The notes under the pieces were generated by a model. That model was not told the origin of the DNA. It saw nothing but the letters and a program-made list of their open reading frames with translations, and made no database searches. A program made the position numbers and the translations under genes. Below, one piece after another: positions 45,394 through 56,929 of a DNA stretch of 64,000 nucleotides (positions are counted from its first letter, which is position 1; every line of letters starts with the position of its first letter). This DNA is from Gracilaria domingensis (taxonomy: Eukaryota; Rhodophyta; Florideophyceae; Gracilariales; Gracilariaceae): NCBI GenBank assembly GCA_022539475.1, contig VCMS01000204.1, positions 62,001 to 126,000 of the forward strand. Reading direction: 5' to 3'.

Positions 45394-46650
45394 TCATTTA
45401 GCCCTCTGTACTAGAGCTGGAGGAGTGTTCTTGCGATGAAGTAGATTCTTGACCATACGAGGGACGTCTTTGTACATTTGCGCTAACAGTTCCATGGAGT
45501 CCTCGGCATTACTCAAACCCTCCCAGCGGACTAAGACATACAAACCGTCTTCTTGATCGACGAGTTTCATCAATCGGGCTGCAGGCATTCCGGTCTCAGA
45601 TGTGAGAACATGGGACATAATAGCTTCTGTATCCAACGACCTATCGTGATAAAACTTAAGTCTCGTGCCGTGAACGTCTTCAAGAGTGCCGTTTCTAAGG
45701 TCTTCTACTTGGTACACGTAGTCTGATAGAGCTTGAATCACACCCCTAGGGCCTCGCCAACGCAGTGCGAGCTTCTCACCGGCGAAGAATTCTTCACGCG
45801 CTACGAGAACAAAATCGCCACGTTCAAAGTTAGGCAGCTTCCCCTTAGAGGCGCGATTGCGAGATGCCTTTCCGTTGCGTTGTAGGACCTTGTGCACAAG
45901 TGGATGCAGGTCTGCCATCTTGTCCTGTAGAGCCTTCATGTTCAAACAGCGTTCGAGTTGCGCTTCGGATACTGTGACTTGCTGAGCAGTTGACGTTCGT
46001 AGAAAGGTGGCAATTGGAGGGGTTGGTTCCAATCCCATGAATGCAGTGATAGGGGCAACGTTGTCACGATGAGGTGAGAGACTGTTGTTGAGGACGCTCT
46101 GGATGACTGGCAGCAAATCTAGCCACTCTTGAAAGTCCATCTGGAACTCCGAAACCAGTGCGCGAAAGGTGCGAACAACCTCTTTGCCAAGTCGCTCAAC
46201 CGTGCCATTGCTCCAAGGTGTGTACGGTAAGGTGAAATGGTGGGGAACACGGAGAGCCTTCGTGATTCGTCGTACTGTCTCATTCTTGAAATGAGAAGGA
46301 CCATCGGACATCAGTCCCGATGGAACATTAAAGGCGGCACACCAGTCGATGATGGCGAGAGCTGCGTCTTCTGCGGATGTGGCGGGGGTTGCAAAGAACC
46401 ATTTGTAGTCCGAATGGTCTTCACGGAGCATTAAAATGTACTTCAAACCACTGAGACTCGGTCAAATGTCGATGTAGTCGAATTGGAGTAGATCGTTCGG
46501 TTTGGTTCCATGGACAGCGGGTCCAAATGGCTGGGGTACCTTTGAGCCACCTATAGTGGACAGACAGTGGATGCAAGCCTTCATGAACGAGTGAATATCA
46601 GCGGATACTGTGTTCCAGAAGTAATTGGCCCGTAGTGTATCCAGCGTGAC
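45394..46650 (-). mobile_element. E4 integrase region with chromodomain-like tail (fossil)
   Basis: The integrase core shows SDGPSHFKN in place of the usual DNG motif and PYTPWSNGTVERLGKE as the final catalytic block. The C-terminal part is basic and ends with VRWEGLSNAEDSMELLAQMY, which resembles a chromodomain. Zinc-region Cys and His occur further upstream near 46550-46650. Confidence 0.82.
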
Positions 46651-47019
46651 TCGCTCACCTCGGTGCTTGGCAGGGCCAGTGTGAGCGATGATGCAGAGCC
46701 TGAGTTGAAGATCTTCTCAACAGTCCAGGATCCAAATAGCGCCTGCCGCATTCCTCCAAAGTCCTTCGGCGAGAATCATGCTTTTAGGTCTGTCACAGGA
46801 GTGGACCTGCTGCTGTTCGACAACTTCGCTAGCGGAAGGCCGACAAAAGTCGTCGGTATTTGTCGTTGGTAACACAGGAACTTTGACCAGTCGCCGAATT
46901 GTCGTCGGAGCAGACCAACGCGTCAACATATCCGTCCAGACGTTGTCCAATCCGCTGATATGGAAGCAGATGTACGAATAAGCGCTCAATCGCACTGCCC
47001 AGCGAAGAACCTTTCTGGT

Positions 47020-49030
47020 TCAGGACTGACTAAGATCCGGTACAAGAGAAAGAGGATCAAAAAGAAAGATTAGGTTGTTGTGATCCGTGAAGAGGTCAAA
47101 ACCTGCTGCAGTTGCTGCGAGCCATTGCATTCTTTCGACTGTTACCATGATAACAAATCCCTCTTTCTCCAGTGTGGACCATCCAAGCTGAGTCGCATTG
47201 AAGCGCCCATAGCAGAACGCTAGTGGTGTGTGACGTTGTTCTGCGTGAGGTTTGGCAAGGTCTTCGTGTGGTACTTGCGTAACAATGCCAGACCAGTGTG
47301 TGTCCGATGCGTCCGTGTAGATGCATAATCGTTGCGATTCATCGTGGTGGGCAAGGGTGACCAGGTTTGCGAGAGCGTTCGTGCATTTTCTGAATGCTTG
47401 CAGTTCCTGTTCACCCCAGCCCAAGGTGTCTAACTATATGCTAGAGACAGCGCGCTTTGTACGTTTACCCGCTTTCTCGTAGACCTTCTCCATGAAGCCG
47501 TGCAATGGTGCCACCAGTTCTACAAAGTCCGGAATTCCAGTCTTAACCCATTGCAGCGCACAAACGAATTGCTGCAAATGCGCGCCATTGGTTGGTGGTT
47601 CCATTTGAAGAAGGCCGTCAAGATTGCGCGGATCATGGCGTACACCGTCAGCTGAGACAAGTCGACCACACCATCGGATGGTCTTCGCGAACAAAACGCA
47701 TTTCTCGGGATGCAACCAGATCGAGAACTTCGCACAAGTTTGGAACAGTTTCCGAATACCTTCGAGTAGACCCTCTATGGTTCGGTTATGGAGCAGTATG
47801 TCGTCCAACCAATAGAGAATTAGTCGTGGGAGCTCTTCAGGAAAGATTGCTACCAAGGCTGATTGGAGGTGCGTTGTGGCGTTTGTAGTTCCGTGGAGCA
47901 CTCTCGTGGGTGAAAAAATTCCATCCGGTGTGATGAAAGAGTGCAGTTCTTGTGAGTCCTTATCCAGCGGAAACTGCCAATAATCATGCCAGAGATCAAA
48001 CGTAGCAGAAAAACGAGAGCCGGCGAGCTTGGTGAGTTCTTGCTCAATGTTTGGCATTGGAAACTGGTGCTTGACCGTAAACTGGTTGATTGGTCGTAAA
48101 TCAACTGTGAATCGAAATCGAGCGGGTCCAGGTTTAGGCACAATTAACGGTGCTGATGCCCATGGAGACGACGGATTCATGTAAACCATGCCAGTTCTGA
48201 TCAAGTCCGAAACAAATTTGTCGAGGAAAGCTCGCTGGTTCTGTGAGTATTTGCGCAGACGAACACGAATCGGCTGAGCGTCCGGTGTCAGTGCAATCTT
48301 CAAGGGTGCAACCTGAGCCGGTGGACCAGAGGAGAGCGCTGTCCGAAAGATGTTCATGTGTTCTTGGACCATGCCGTTGAGGTGGACAGAATTACTGGCT
48401 GGCATGCCATTTTGTACTGCTGTTTGTACCATTTTCTCGGTGGCTTGAGAATTGTCTTCGTGTTGCTCGCTATCAACAGGGTCAAGAAGGGAGGGGTCTG
48501 GAAAGGGATCGTCATCAATTCGTGCTGTATTGTAGTCAACTCGGGGACGGGTTTGGGACGTAGACTGTGACGGTTTCGTTGTACTTTCATTCAAGCGAGC
48601 AATCATGAGACGGCTCACGTATCCTCCAGTTGCTGAGGACGTGGGATTACCGACTTCGGAACAATCTGCTCCATTCAGTGCAAATTTGTTACTATCGAGC
48701 AAAGTGTGAGTATCCACGCGCAGATGTAGTAACACTGGTCTACCGATGAGTAGATCTTCGCACGCCAAGTCATCATCTGCCACAAGAAAAGAGATGTTGA
48801 GCAACGCCAGATTTCCAGAGGAGACCTTTAGGATCGTTCTCGGTACAGTCCATGTGCGAGAAAACGAAAAACTCTCTGCTGAGTCTTGATCTCCTTTCTT
48901 GAATGCTACCGGAAGATTGATCTTCTTGATGGCCGTCAGTTTCCCGATACCCTTCAGTGCTGCTGCGTCTGCTAGTCTAGGAGAAACAATGCTGTCATCA
49001 CTGCCATCGTCAAATCTACCAGTGGATTCC
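47020..49030 (-). mobile_element. E4 protease, RT and RNase H region (fossil)
   Basis: RT motifs: PWASAPLIVPKPG with FTVDLRPINQFTVKHQFPMP near 48080-48180, FDLWHDYWQFPLD near 47970, and YWLDDILLHN near 47805. RNase H-like IYTDASDTHWSGIVTQ is near 47300. The upstream part carries a retropepsin-like domain near 48740-48800. The region is broken at a few places. Confidence 0.82.
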
Positions 49031-49146
49031 ATTGATGTGATGCCATCTGAGACTGTAATAGAGCAGTGTGAGTTGCTTTTGCTCTGCGCTGGTTTGACCC
49101 GAGCGACGTTACCTTGGCTGGAACCTGGCTTGCGAGATCTCGTGTT

Positions 49147-50112
49147 TCAAGCTGGTCCGTCAGCAGCTTTCTGAGCTGTGATCTGGGCCTTCAAGGCTTT
49201 CTTCTCGGCGTCAGTAGCCTTCTCGCAATCTTCTATCCAGTGACGGTCAGACTGTGCTTTGCATGGGGGATGGGGGCATAGCGGTGGCTTACGCGTGCTT
49301 GCCGAAGAAGTATGCTTGGAATGATCAGAGTTGTTTAGCTTTGAGCTTGCACTAGACTGACCATCGTTGGTTACAGAGTTACCGCGTTTCGGCTTGGAAG
49401 TTCGCGTCCGAGAGGGTAGGACATTTTCAACAACTTGAAACGCTTCGGCCACTGACATTGCGGGCTTCATGAAACCTTTAAAGTCCTTCCTCAATGGTGC
49501 GTATACCAGTTCAAGGTCAGTTTCCAAACGTTGCTGCAGTGCTCGAGGCTTCACAGATGCGACAATGTGCTTTACTGCCAGCTTGGGGTGATCTTTCATG
49601 ACCCAGATGAGGCTGTTCCTACGTAATGACGATACATAGGAAGTGAATAATGACTTCATTCTCGAGCGCGAGGAGCTGTCGGACATGTCCATTGAAAGTT
49701 CACGCTTGATAATAGCATCAATGTCCGTTACAGTCATCGTGTCCTTTTCTTCTTCTGCTTCCGATTCCGGATACGCCCGGAGTTTCTCATCTGTCTGGTC
49801 TGCGGAGTCCTTTACACCGTTGATGTATTCCAGATCAATGCAAGATTGAAGCCATTCAGAGTCCACACAGAAAGAAATGCTGACTGGTCGGACAGGTTCA
49901 GTGGTGGTTGAGTTCACAACGGACAGCTGTAGCGCCCGTGCGGTTACTTTTTTGACATATTGGTCATATTGGCCCAAAAACACCCTAATTGACTTTGGGT
50001 TAGTGTGCTTGAGTTTTGGATGATCCACGGAAAATGTCATGGAAGTGGGTTGGGAAAGAATGAAATCGTCATCTTCCCCAGACGTATTGTGTGGCGTAGA
50101 GGTGGACGCCAT
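49147..50112 (-). mobile_element. E4 gag
   Basis: Open frame from MASTSTPHNTSGEDDD. It has an all-helical capsid-like core and a C-terminal Cys/His motif (CPHPPCKAQSDRHWIEDC) spaced like a long zinc knuckle. A Ser/Asn/Lys-rich linker precedes it. No similarity to the gag of E1-E3 was seen. Confidence 0.75.
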
Positions 50113-50162
50113 CTTGAATCGAACGAAGGTGCGATACAACCGCCTGTATCGGTAGTGATCAC

Positions 50163-50431
50163 TGTGCGCTAGACGGTTCTTGCGCAGGAAAAAGTTGAAA
50201 GAGTGTTGGAGTTCGATGCCCCCGAAAGTTTATTGAGGAGGGTGTGAGAGTGACTTTAGTACACTCGAGTGATTCCCAATCGGGAAACAGAACTAAACTA
50301 GGCTAGGTAATGACACGCCACCCAGAACGGTATGCTAGTCTGGGTGGCATTGTGCCCCTCGAACTGCGTGGGTGTCGCTACGCAGAATCACCGCTGATTC
50401 ATCAGCTGAAGTAGATATTCTATCTACTACA
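50163..50431 (-). repeat. E4 5' LTR
   Basis: 269 bp. On the element strand it is followed by GTGATCACTACCGATACAGG, where a primer-binding site is expected. That is unlike the site of E1-E3. Confidence 0.92.
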
Positions 50432-50599
50432 CTCACCTAGTAATGGTCGTCGCGTGAATAATGCTATTGTTACGAATTCAAGGAGATCAAATCGTCATTT
50501 AAGTCTTTGGTGGCTCCCGAGCGTCTCTCTGTTGTCGCAACAAAACCCATTGAGGTAGGAGAGGAAATATTTATGGACTACGGAAATCCGTATGACTAG
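50432..50599 (+). pseudogene. methyltransferase-SET gene, 3' end
   Basis: Restores the end of the SET domain beyond E4. NGRRVNNAIVTNS is read first, then, in another frame, SLVAPERLSVVATKPIEVG and EEIFMDYGNPYD with a stop at 50597-50599. The GEEIFMDYG block is the closing motif of SET domains, where the Tyr takes part in methyl transfer. One more frame change lies near 50475. With 42822-45099 this gives a gene of about 2.4 kb once the insertion is discounted. Confidence 0.7.
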
Positions 50600-50898
50600 G
50601 CGAGATCTCTTTCACATAATTCGTAGTCTTCATAGTCTCTTCAAGTAATACTTGGCATTGTAAATGAATCTATGTGTCTTTTGTATCTTATATAAACAGC
50701 TCGTAGGAAGAGTGAAGTTCGGACTAGTTTCATTTTGGCCATAGGTTGGTCACGTGGAAACATGACATAAAACTAGTCCAAAATAAGAGGTGCTAAACCG
50801 ATTCATGGTGGGTTCTCTTCCGTTTCTCTCTGAGAGCTTCAAGCAGCAACGCCTGCCCTAAACCAAGACATCTTCTACTTGCCAAGCTACACGAAGAC
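50600..50898. other. intergenic stretch with an inverted CTAG pair
   Basis: GGACTAGTTT at 50723 and AAACTAGTCC near 50771 form an inverted pair. They may belong to the left end of Plavaka-like copy 2, since CTAG-containing motifs also crowd its other side at 58040-58430. No gene was seen. Confidence 0.4.
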
Positions 50899-53062
50899 AT
50901 GGTTACAGGAAAAGGTAAAAGGCCTTCTTCTTCTTCTCCTAGAAGTGCATTGAACCGCCTAAAACCTTCTGGGGTAGAGCGCATATCGAAACGAATACAG
51001 AGAGGTTGACAATCTCGGCAAGGAAGCTTTGCGAAAAAGCCACAAAAGGGACACATCGTAGTCGGACAGCACCTCGCGAAGGGCTACCACGAAACGAGAC
51101 TTCGAGCCTCCGACAACCGAAAGAAGTGACAGCAAGCTCGACAATCGGGAAGTCATAGACCCCGGACAACCAAAAAGTACTGTGGAGGTGGACATAGAAA
51201 TTTCTGGGGCACCCAACGATCTTGTAGGAGAGATAAAACCGTCCTCTGCGAGGGCACAAGTCTCCGAAAGGAATTGTACCCAGAATAATATACAAAGTCA
51301 AAGTAGAAGCAAAACAACCCCTGTTGCCGAAGGTGGTAGTGCAAGCGATAGGGAGAGACCCGGGAGAAGGAGGAAACTGACGCTAACTGGACCGGTGCGC
51401 AATCGTTCACCACCCTGAGTCTGTCGTGCCCTTGGAGAACAACATAACGTACGGACCGCAAGCCCAGTAGCGACCGTTCCACAGAGATTTCCGCTCGTTC
51501 AAGGTATCCATGGAGAAGGGGAAGAAGATGTTATCGGCGAAGTTGAGATTGAGAGGGGAATAGAAATAGACTCTGGAAGAAGAGGGAACGAAATGGAACA
51601 GAAGAGCAGTGCGGAACAGATCGAGCTGGTGCATACGCTGAAGATACAACTACAGGAAAATGAATCCGCGAAAATGATGGCTGGAATATCTATGAAGTAT
51701 GCGAAGGAGCAGAAGAAAAACCTCGAACGAAAGCTTCAAGACAGGGACTTAATAAATGAGAGTCCTCGTGGTGTCATAAACGTGAGAATAGAGAAGGTCA
51801 CTGGTGTGAAGGAGCCAGAGAAAAGTGGTCGAAAGAAGTTGACTATCTCTGTTGAGATGAAATTAAGGGAGTTGCTCGGGGCGTATACCAAAATATGACG
51901 CAGTACGCGAAGAGGGAGACATGTGAGCTCGTTTTCGAAGAGAAAATTACTGAAAGAAACTGGAGGAATCGATCTGAATATCTATCCACTGATGCTTCGG
52001 AAGGCATAATAACGGAACGTGATAGTGGAAAAGTTTCGTGCCTAAATCGCCTGTCCAGCTTTTAGATGGTCTTGGAGTGTACACACCCTCATTTTCAGGA
52101 GGTACAAGTGAGCTACTGAAGCACCTTGTCCATTTAGAATTGAAGCAAGTGATGTGGGACGGTATAAGAAGTTGTTGCTGGGAAGAGGGGTGTATAACGG
52201 AGGTTTGCACGGGCCTGTGTCTGCAACAGAGAATGAGTCAGACAATGAGTGATGTGGTAGGAATGAGAAAGAGAAATGCGAGCGAGAAGCTATTCTTTTT
52301 GCTCGGGTACGATCTTTTCTGGGGAAGGTCGAAAAGTACGACGGAGGACACCGAGGACCTGAAGAAACAAGTGGAAGAGGCGCAAACAAAACTGTGGAAG
52401 AAAGACTCAATGGTTCTGCGGACACTTCCTGGTAGCGTAAGGCAACGTTAAGTGTTTGATGTACTCTGAACATAGTGCATCTTCACAGGACCTCGGAGGT
52501 GATGAACAGGATGAGTTGTTTGTGAACTCTGTTGAATTACAAGTTCTACAGGAGTTCAGAGGTTATGACGTCAAAGACGAAGACGGCACACAAGTGGATG
52601 GTACAATACGTCTGTTTGCACGTCTAGATGCATGGGTATGCTCGGTGGTAAAGCTCTTGGAAACAGGGTCGGGGCGAGGCGGTCAACGTCAGAGAGAATT
52701 TAGTAAGGCTTTTGGAGAGATATTACCTGCCTTCATGGAACAACTACTCTATATCGCCTACAACCATGTCGAGGAAAGACACAGCGTCGAACTCACAAAC
52801 TATGGCTGAGAACATTATGAATGGAGTGGTGTTGGGCGCAATGGTGTGCTGGAAGCCACAGTTGGAATAAGAATGCCTTCCAGTGAAAAGTTTGTTCTGG
52901 TGTTGAAGGATGCGATTTTTTAATGACAATATGAGCGGTCGCCTTGGTCCTTTTCTTGACTGCTTCATCGCCGAATGTGAGGAACAAGACATGAAGTTTC
53001 ATAAGATTACATGCAAAATGAACACCAGTACTGAACTTGTGGAGCAGGATGGATGTGAGTGA
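50899..53062 (+). pseudogene. accessory gene of the Plavaka-like transposon, copy 2
   Basis: A row of open stretches in changing frames, tail-to-tail with the transposase on the other strand. It begins MVTGKGKRPSSSSPRSALN at 50899. A coiled-coil-like block follows near 51594-51890 (EQIELVHTLKIQLQENESAK), then LLDGLGVYTPSFSGGTSEL near 52060, AFGEILPAFMEQLLYIAYNH near 52710, and a conserved C-terminus (GRLGPFLDCFIAECEEQDMK) shared with copy 1 at 23470-23793. At least five frameshifts or stops break it. The protein family is unknown. CACTA elements often carry a second DNA-binding protein, which could be its role. Confidence 0.55.
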
Positions 53063-53099
53063 CAGGGTATGTCGTATAGTGATGTACTTGTTACGAAGC

Positions 53100-55700
53100 A
53101 TTATGTTCTATAAAGCTACTTCTTTGTTGGTTCACGGTAGAAACAATTAACCTAGACACGGTGACCATACCAGTGCGATGGATCTCGAAAGGGTCTGGCT
53201 GGATAATTAGAAAGAACGGCATGAAAGGTACCCAGAACAGCTGGTAGCGTTGTCCATCCATATCATGGAGCAGTGTTTTGCACGCTTCTCGATCTGGAGA
53301 CAGTAGCAATTGCCGGTGAGGTATGGTCCAATTCGTCATCAGTAGCCGATCGGAAGAGCACGCACAGAAGTACTCTGACTATGTTTGTAACGGGTGAAAC
53401 CACCTCAAAGTATCGCATGAAAGCAAATTCCCTGGGTATGTGAGGGTGCGACTTTGAAGATATTCTAACAAGTACTACCGTCTGAGCAAACCATACTGAC
53501 TCAGTACCTGATGCGTTTTCATCGTTCCCTTTTACCATAATGCGTGAGAACTTTGGAGTTCGCAAGGGCCCAAATGCTGGGCACGCAAAAACCCCCTGCT
53601 CTATTATGAACTTCTGCTCTGTCAAGGTGATGTTGTTTGTCACTTCTTCGTAGCCATGGAGAGTTTGAGGTACGGCTCCAATTATACAAGCAGACTTCAC
53701 AAAGGAGAGAGTTGTATCTTTCATGACGTATTCTCTATTTTTTCTGAGAGCACTTCTTTCGTAAGATTCACGAACGGTGTGATTCCTGTCTATCTGATTT
53801 GAGATAGTGCGGCTACTGTTTCTGAGCTGAACCGTTTTACAATGACGTTCGATAGAACGAAGTCGAACGTGTCTGACGCTGATGATAATATAGATTCGCA
53901 TTCAATGATATCATCGAGCTCGATATTGATCCCATCTCGGGACATTCTAGGAAATGTCTTTGGTGGCATGATTCGAGATGAAATGTTCTGGCGTGCGTGG
54001 AATACTTCTCTCCACTGCTTCTGTCGCTCTCGATGTTTAATGGATTTAATTGTCTCTGCGACCACTGAGTTGGTTCGACGAGATCTGAATACTTGGTGAA
54101 CACGGTTGTAATGGGTACTTTCTCAGCTTCCCCGCCACATATGTCAAAAAAGGCCCCAATAAAAAGGAAGACCATATCTAACGCTTTGTAGTCCTTCGCT
54201 TCAAGCATACCTCTTAGACCAGCTTTTGTGACTATACCGTTTAGAGACTTTCCCTTCTCTTTTGTTGAAAAGTCGATAGTAAGCCCCGGTGCAGGGGCGT
54301 CCCTCCGGATAGGTGCAAGTATACAGATGGAATGGTTGAGGACAAGGGTTCGAATGGTCTTAAAAGTTCGAGGGGAACCTGATACAGCAGTGGTAAACAG
54401 CGACTCTGACTGTAGTCCCTCCCTGGCCGCTGTTTTTGAAAGCTTGGAAACGCCGAGGTTAAGGTTGTGAAGGTTTACGAAACAGAACAGACTGTACGGT
54501 GTAAGGCTTGGTATCCAATTCAGAGTGGGATACACTTCTAGAAAGGAATTAACATGCGAAAGCGACTGTGACTGCAATAGAGCTTGTCCCTGGAGCTTTC
54601 TTTCTCTCGATTACCGAGTACGGCCGTTCTGGGCATCCTATTCGGACTTGGTAAGAAGAGATGAATATGCTGCTCGAACATCCTTGGTGTGGCTCAAGCT
54701 GCGGTCTGCTGCTCCACTGGGGATTGGATTTTGTAGTTTTTCTCTTGGTATCAAGCAAAGATGGCATAGAAGTTTAGTGAGGGTGCCATGTGAGACAGAG
54801 AGTATATCCTTGGCCTCTAGGATATCGGCGCAATAACTTGCAAGAATAGGATTGCATACACGTCTTGTTTCATCTGCCGATGTGAACGGTATTCCGCACT
54901 TCCAGAGCTGGGGTAGAGGCTTCAAAATAAGCCGCAGAGACTGGGCTAGAACTTGCATTCTTGCTTCTCGAAAGGAAGCCGAAGGCACAGAAGGCATTCC
55001 ATCAAACGAAGATTCGCTTCGTACCTCCTTTAGTTCTGTTGCCATGTAGGCAACAATAGTCAACTCCTCGGAGATACTCTTCTGGCGGAGTGTATCTGAG
55101 AGTTTGAGCAGGCTTAAGTGAAGAGGATAGGAGGAAACGGGAGATTGCTTCAAAGAGGTAGAAGATTTATCAGTGTAAGGTTGTAGTAGACCAGCAAATG
55201 ACTCAATTCCGCTTTCTCCGATTCTATATCACACATGCTCAACATCGGAGGAGTCCATGACATGAGAGATAAGATAGCGGTATACGCCTCTTGCCAGGCG
55301 GGCGGTCATGGGGTGTGAAAGAGTACCATGCGGGAAGCACCCGACCTGTGGTGGCTGGAAGAAAGTGTTCTCAGAGTTGGCAAGTCTGAGTTGTAGCAAC
55401 AAGACGTTCAATGGGTCCTTGGAGTAGAGTTTGGCTCGGAACGTAACCGTCTGCGGTGGTAACGAAGCGCTCCTCAAACCAGTCTGCAGTGACGTATTTT
55501 TGAGATATGGAGTGCTTCAGCTCCGTGCAAGGCTTGGAGGAAGTAATTGTTTCATTGAACCTCTCTTGGGAGAAAAGAGGATTACGAAGAAGGGATATGA
55601 GCTCGTCCGCAGCCCTATGGCCTAGGTTCGACAGAACAGAGGCAAGACAGACCATGAGTTGGTCCGTGTGTAGCTCTTGCAACGAGCTTTCGGTTAGAGG
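53100..55700 (-). pseudogene. Plavaka-like transposase, copy 2, heavily broken
   Basis: Matches copy 1 along its length. The N-terminal block is LMVCLASVLSNLGHRAADEL (about 55640), followed by RLANSENTFFQPP near 55380, YTDKSSTSLKQSPVSSYPLH near 55140, and LASYCADILEAKDILSVSHG with the CHLC zinc pair near 54780. Further on are PYSLFCFVNLHNLNLGVSKL near 54500, KGKSLNGIVTKAGLRGMLEA near 54220, and a C-terminal part to about 53100 with AFMRYFEVVSPVTNIVRVLL. Similarity passes through at least five frames, so it is a dead copy and older than copy 1. No retroelement interrupts it. Confidence 0.78.
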
Positions 55701-56280
55701 CAGAGAGGGGGAAGATGCAAAAGTATTTGTGATAGTGAGCCAGGAGGCTGGGAATCAGTGGGAAGAACGGGTATGTTGGGACTGGTTTCGTGCTTCGATA
55801 GCTGTGGAAGGGTTGAAAAGAGGCGCATCGTCGGTACGAGAGTCTGAAGGGGACGTTGATGATGGAGGCAGGGGGATATGGGTGGCTTTCTGACGCTTGG
55901 AGCTTCGTACTTCTGGTTCGGGTGAGGGAGCTTGCCGTCTCTGTGAAAGTCGTCGTTGGGGGCAGTTGGCGATGTGCTGGCGCAGAGACAGAATGCTCCT
56001 TGCCCTGTAAGGGCATCCTGGGGTGCTGCATCATTAAGTCATGACCTGGTTTGCTTGGAAGAAAAGAGAAGAAGGAAGGGAGCCGCTCGTCAAGGAGAAA
56101 GGAGGAGTTTGTTGCCGAGTTGGTGAAAGAGAAAGTGAAGGGTGAGAATCGGAGAGGCAGTTGGCAGGAATTAATGCGTGTGCCAGTGCGGGGTTCATGG
56201 AGCATGCCGTGGAAAGGTAACCACGATGCTGTGCGTTCAAATTCAAAAACATGGCTGTGAGAAAGGTTTAAAATTTTCAT
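55701..56280 (-). pseudogene. copy 2 transposase, N-terminal zinc-finger part
   Basis: A frame read from about 56040 downward gives CSTPGCPYRARSILSLRQHI followed by a Cys. This Cys2-His-Cys-type finger corresponds to the GCPFVTRRG..NH motif of copy 1 at 11550. A basic and Pro/Ser-rich linker (SSKRQKATH) follows, in a frame different from the next block. Confidence 0.5.
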
Positions 56281-56929
56281 TCAAGAGGTGTACAGATACT
56301 AAAGAAAGACGGGAGATCGACGGCGACTGTCTGTTTGAGCGATTCCCCTGCATCACTGTCTCGTCGTCCTTCTGGTGCTTCTCCGCCTGAGGGTTCGTTT
56401 TCTGATCGTGAGCAAGGGTTGTTCATGCGGTGTGTTTTTGTGAATGCGGGGAGGGGTCGAATTGAGGCTCCGTGAGATGTACATAGTAAGTGCTGCGACC
56501 TGTTCGAGCGTCGTATTGACTTGATTCTTGATGACTAACGTTGGTTTTGTCTCTCTGGTCGTGCAGAGAGTGTAGGTGTTGGGTTTGTTAGGGTTTGAGG
56601 TACTTTGAGAGAGAGAGTGAAGAACTTTTGTTGCTTTGTATAACGAGGGGGTCACCAACTGCAGCGATTTCTGCTTTCTTTTGTACAGGTTTGGCAGATT
56701 TGTCTCCGGAGAATAGTGTTGTCTCACCAGATGTTCCTCAATCTAGGTAGCAACTAACAACTGGAGTTTCTGGTTTTCCTTTCGCTATGCATTCAGCAGA
56801 CTCGGGCTGTGAGGATAGTACGTGTCCTGCCACACTTTTTCTCGGTCAACGAGGTAGTCATTCTACTTGGCAGTATGACCACTTTGTTTAGTGCGAAAAT
56901 GTGCCGCATGATGCCTCTGCTATTCTTCC
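56281..56929. other. stretch upstream of copy 2, no gene seen
   Basis: T/G-rich on the plus strand. Open frames here show no motif. Probably the 5' flank of copy 2. Confidence 0.4.

Larger units (their letters stand above)
45100..50431 (-). mobile_element. Ty3/gypsy LTR retrotransposon E4, inserted in the SET domain
   Basis: Reads right to left between 269-bp LTRs. Gag lies at about 49147-50112, protease/RT/RNase H at about 47020-49030, and integrase with a chromodomain-like tail at about 45394-46650. The flanks are CCCAC (45095-45099) and CTCAC (50432-50436), a target duplication with one change. The LTRs differ at 7 of 269 positions, so it is older than E1-E3. About three breaks in pol make it a fossil. 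Its proteins are clearly unlike those of E1-E3, so it is a separate gypsy lineage. Confidence 0.93.
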
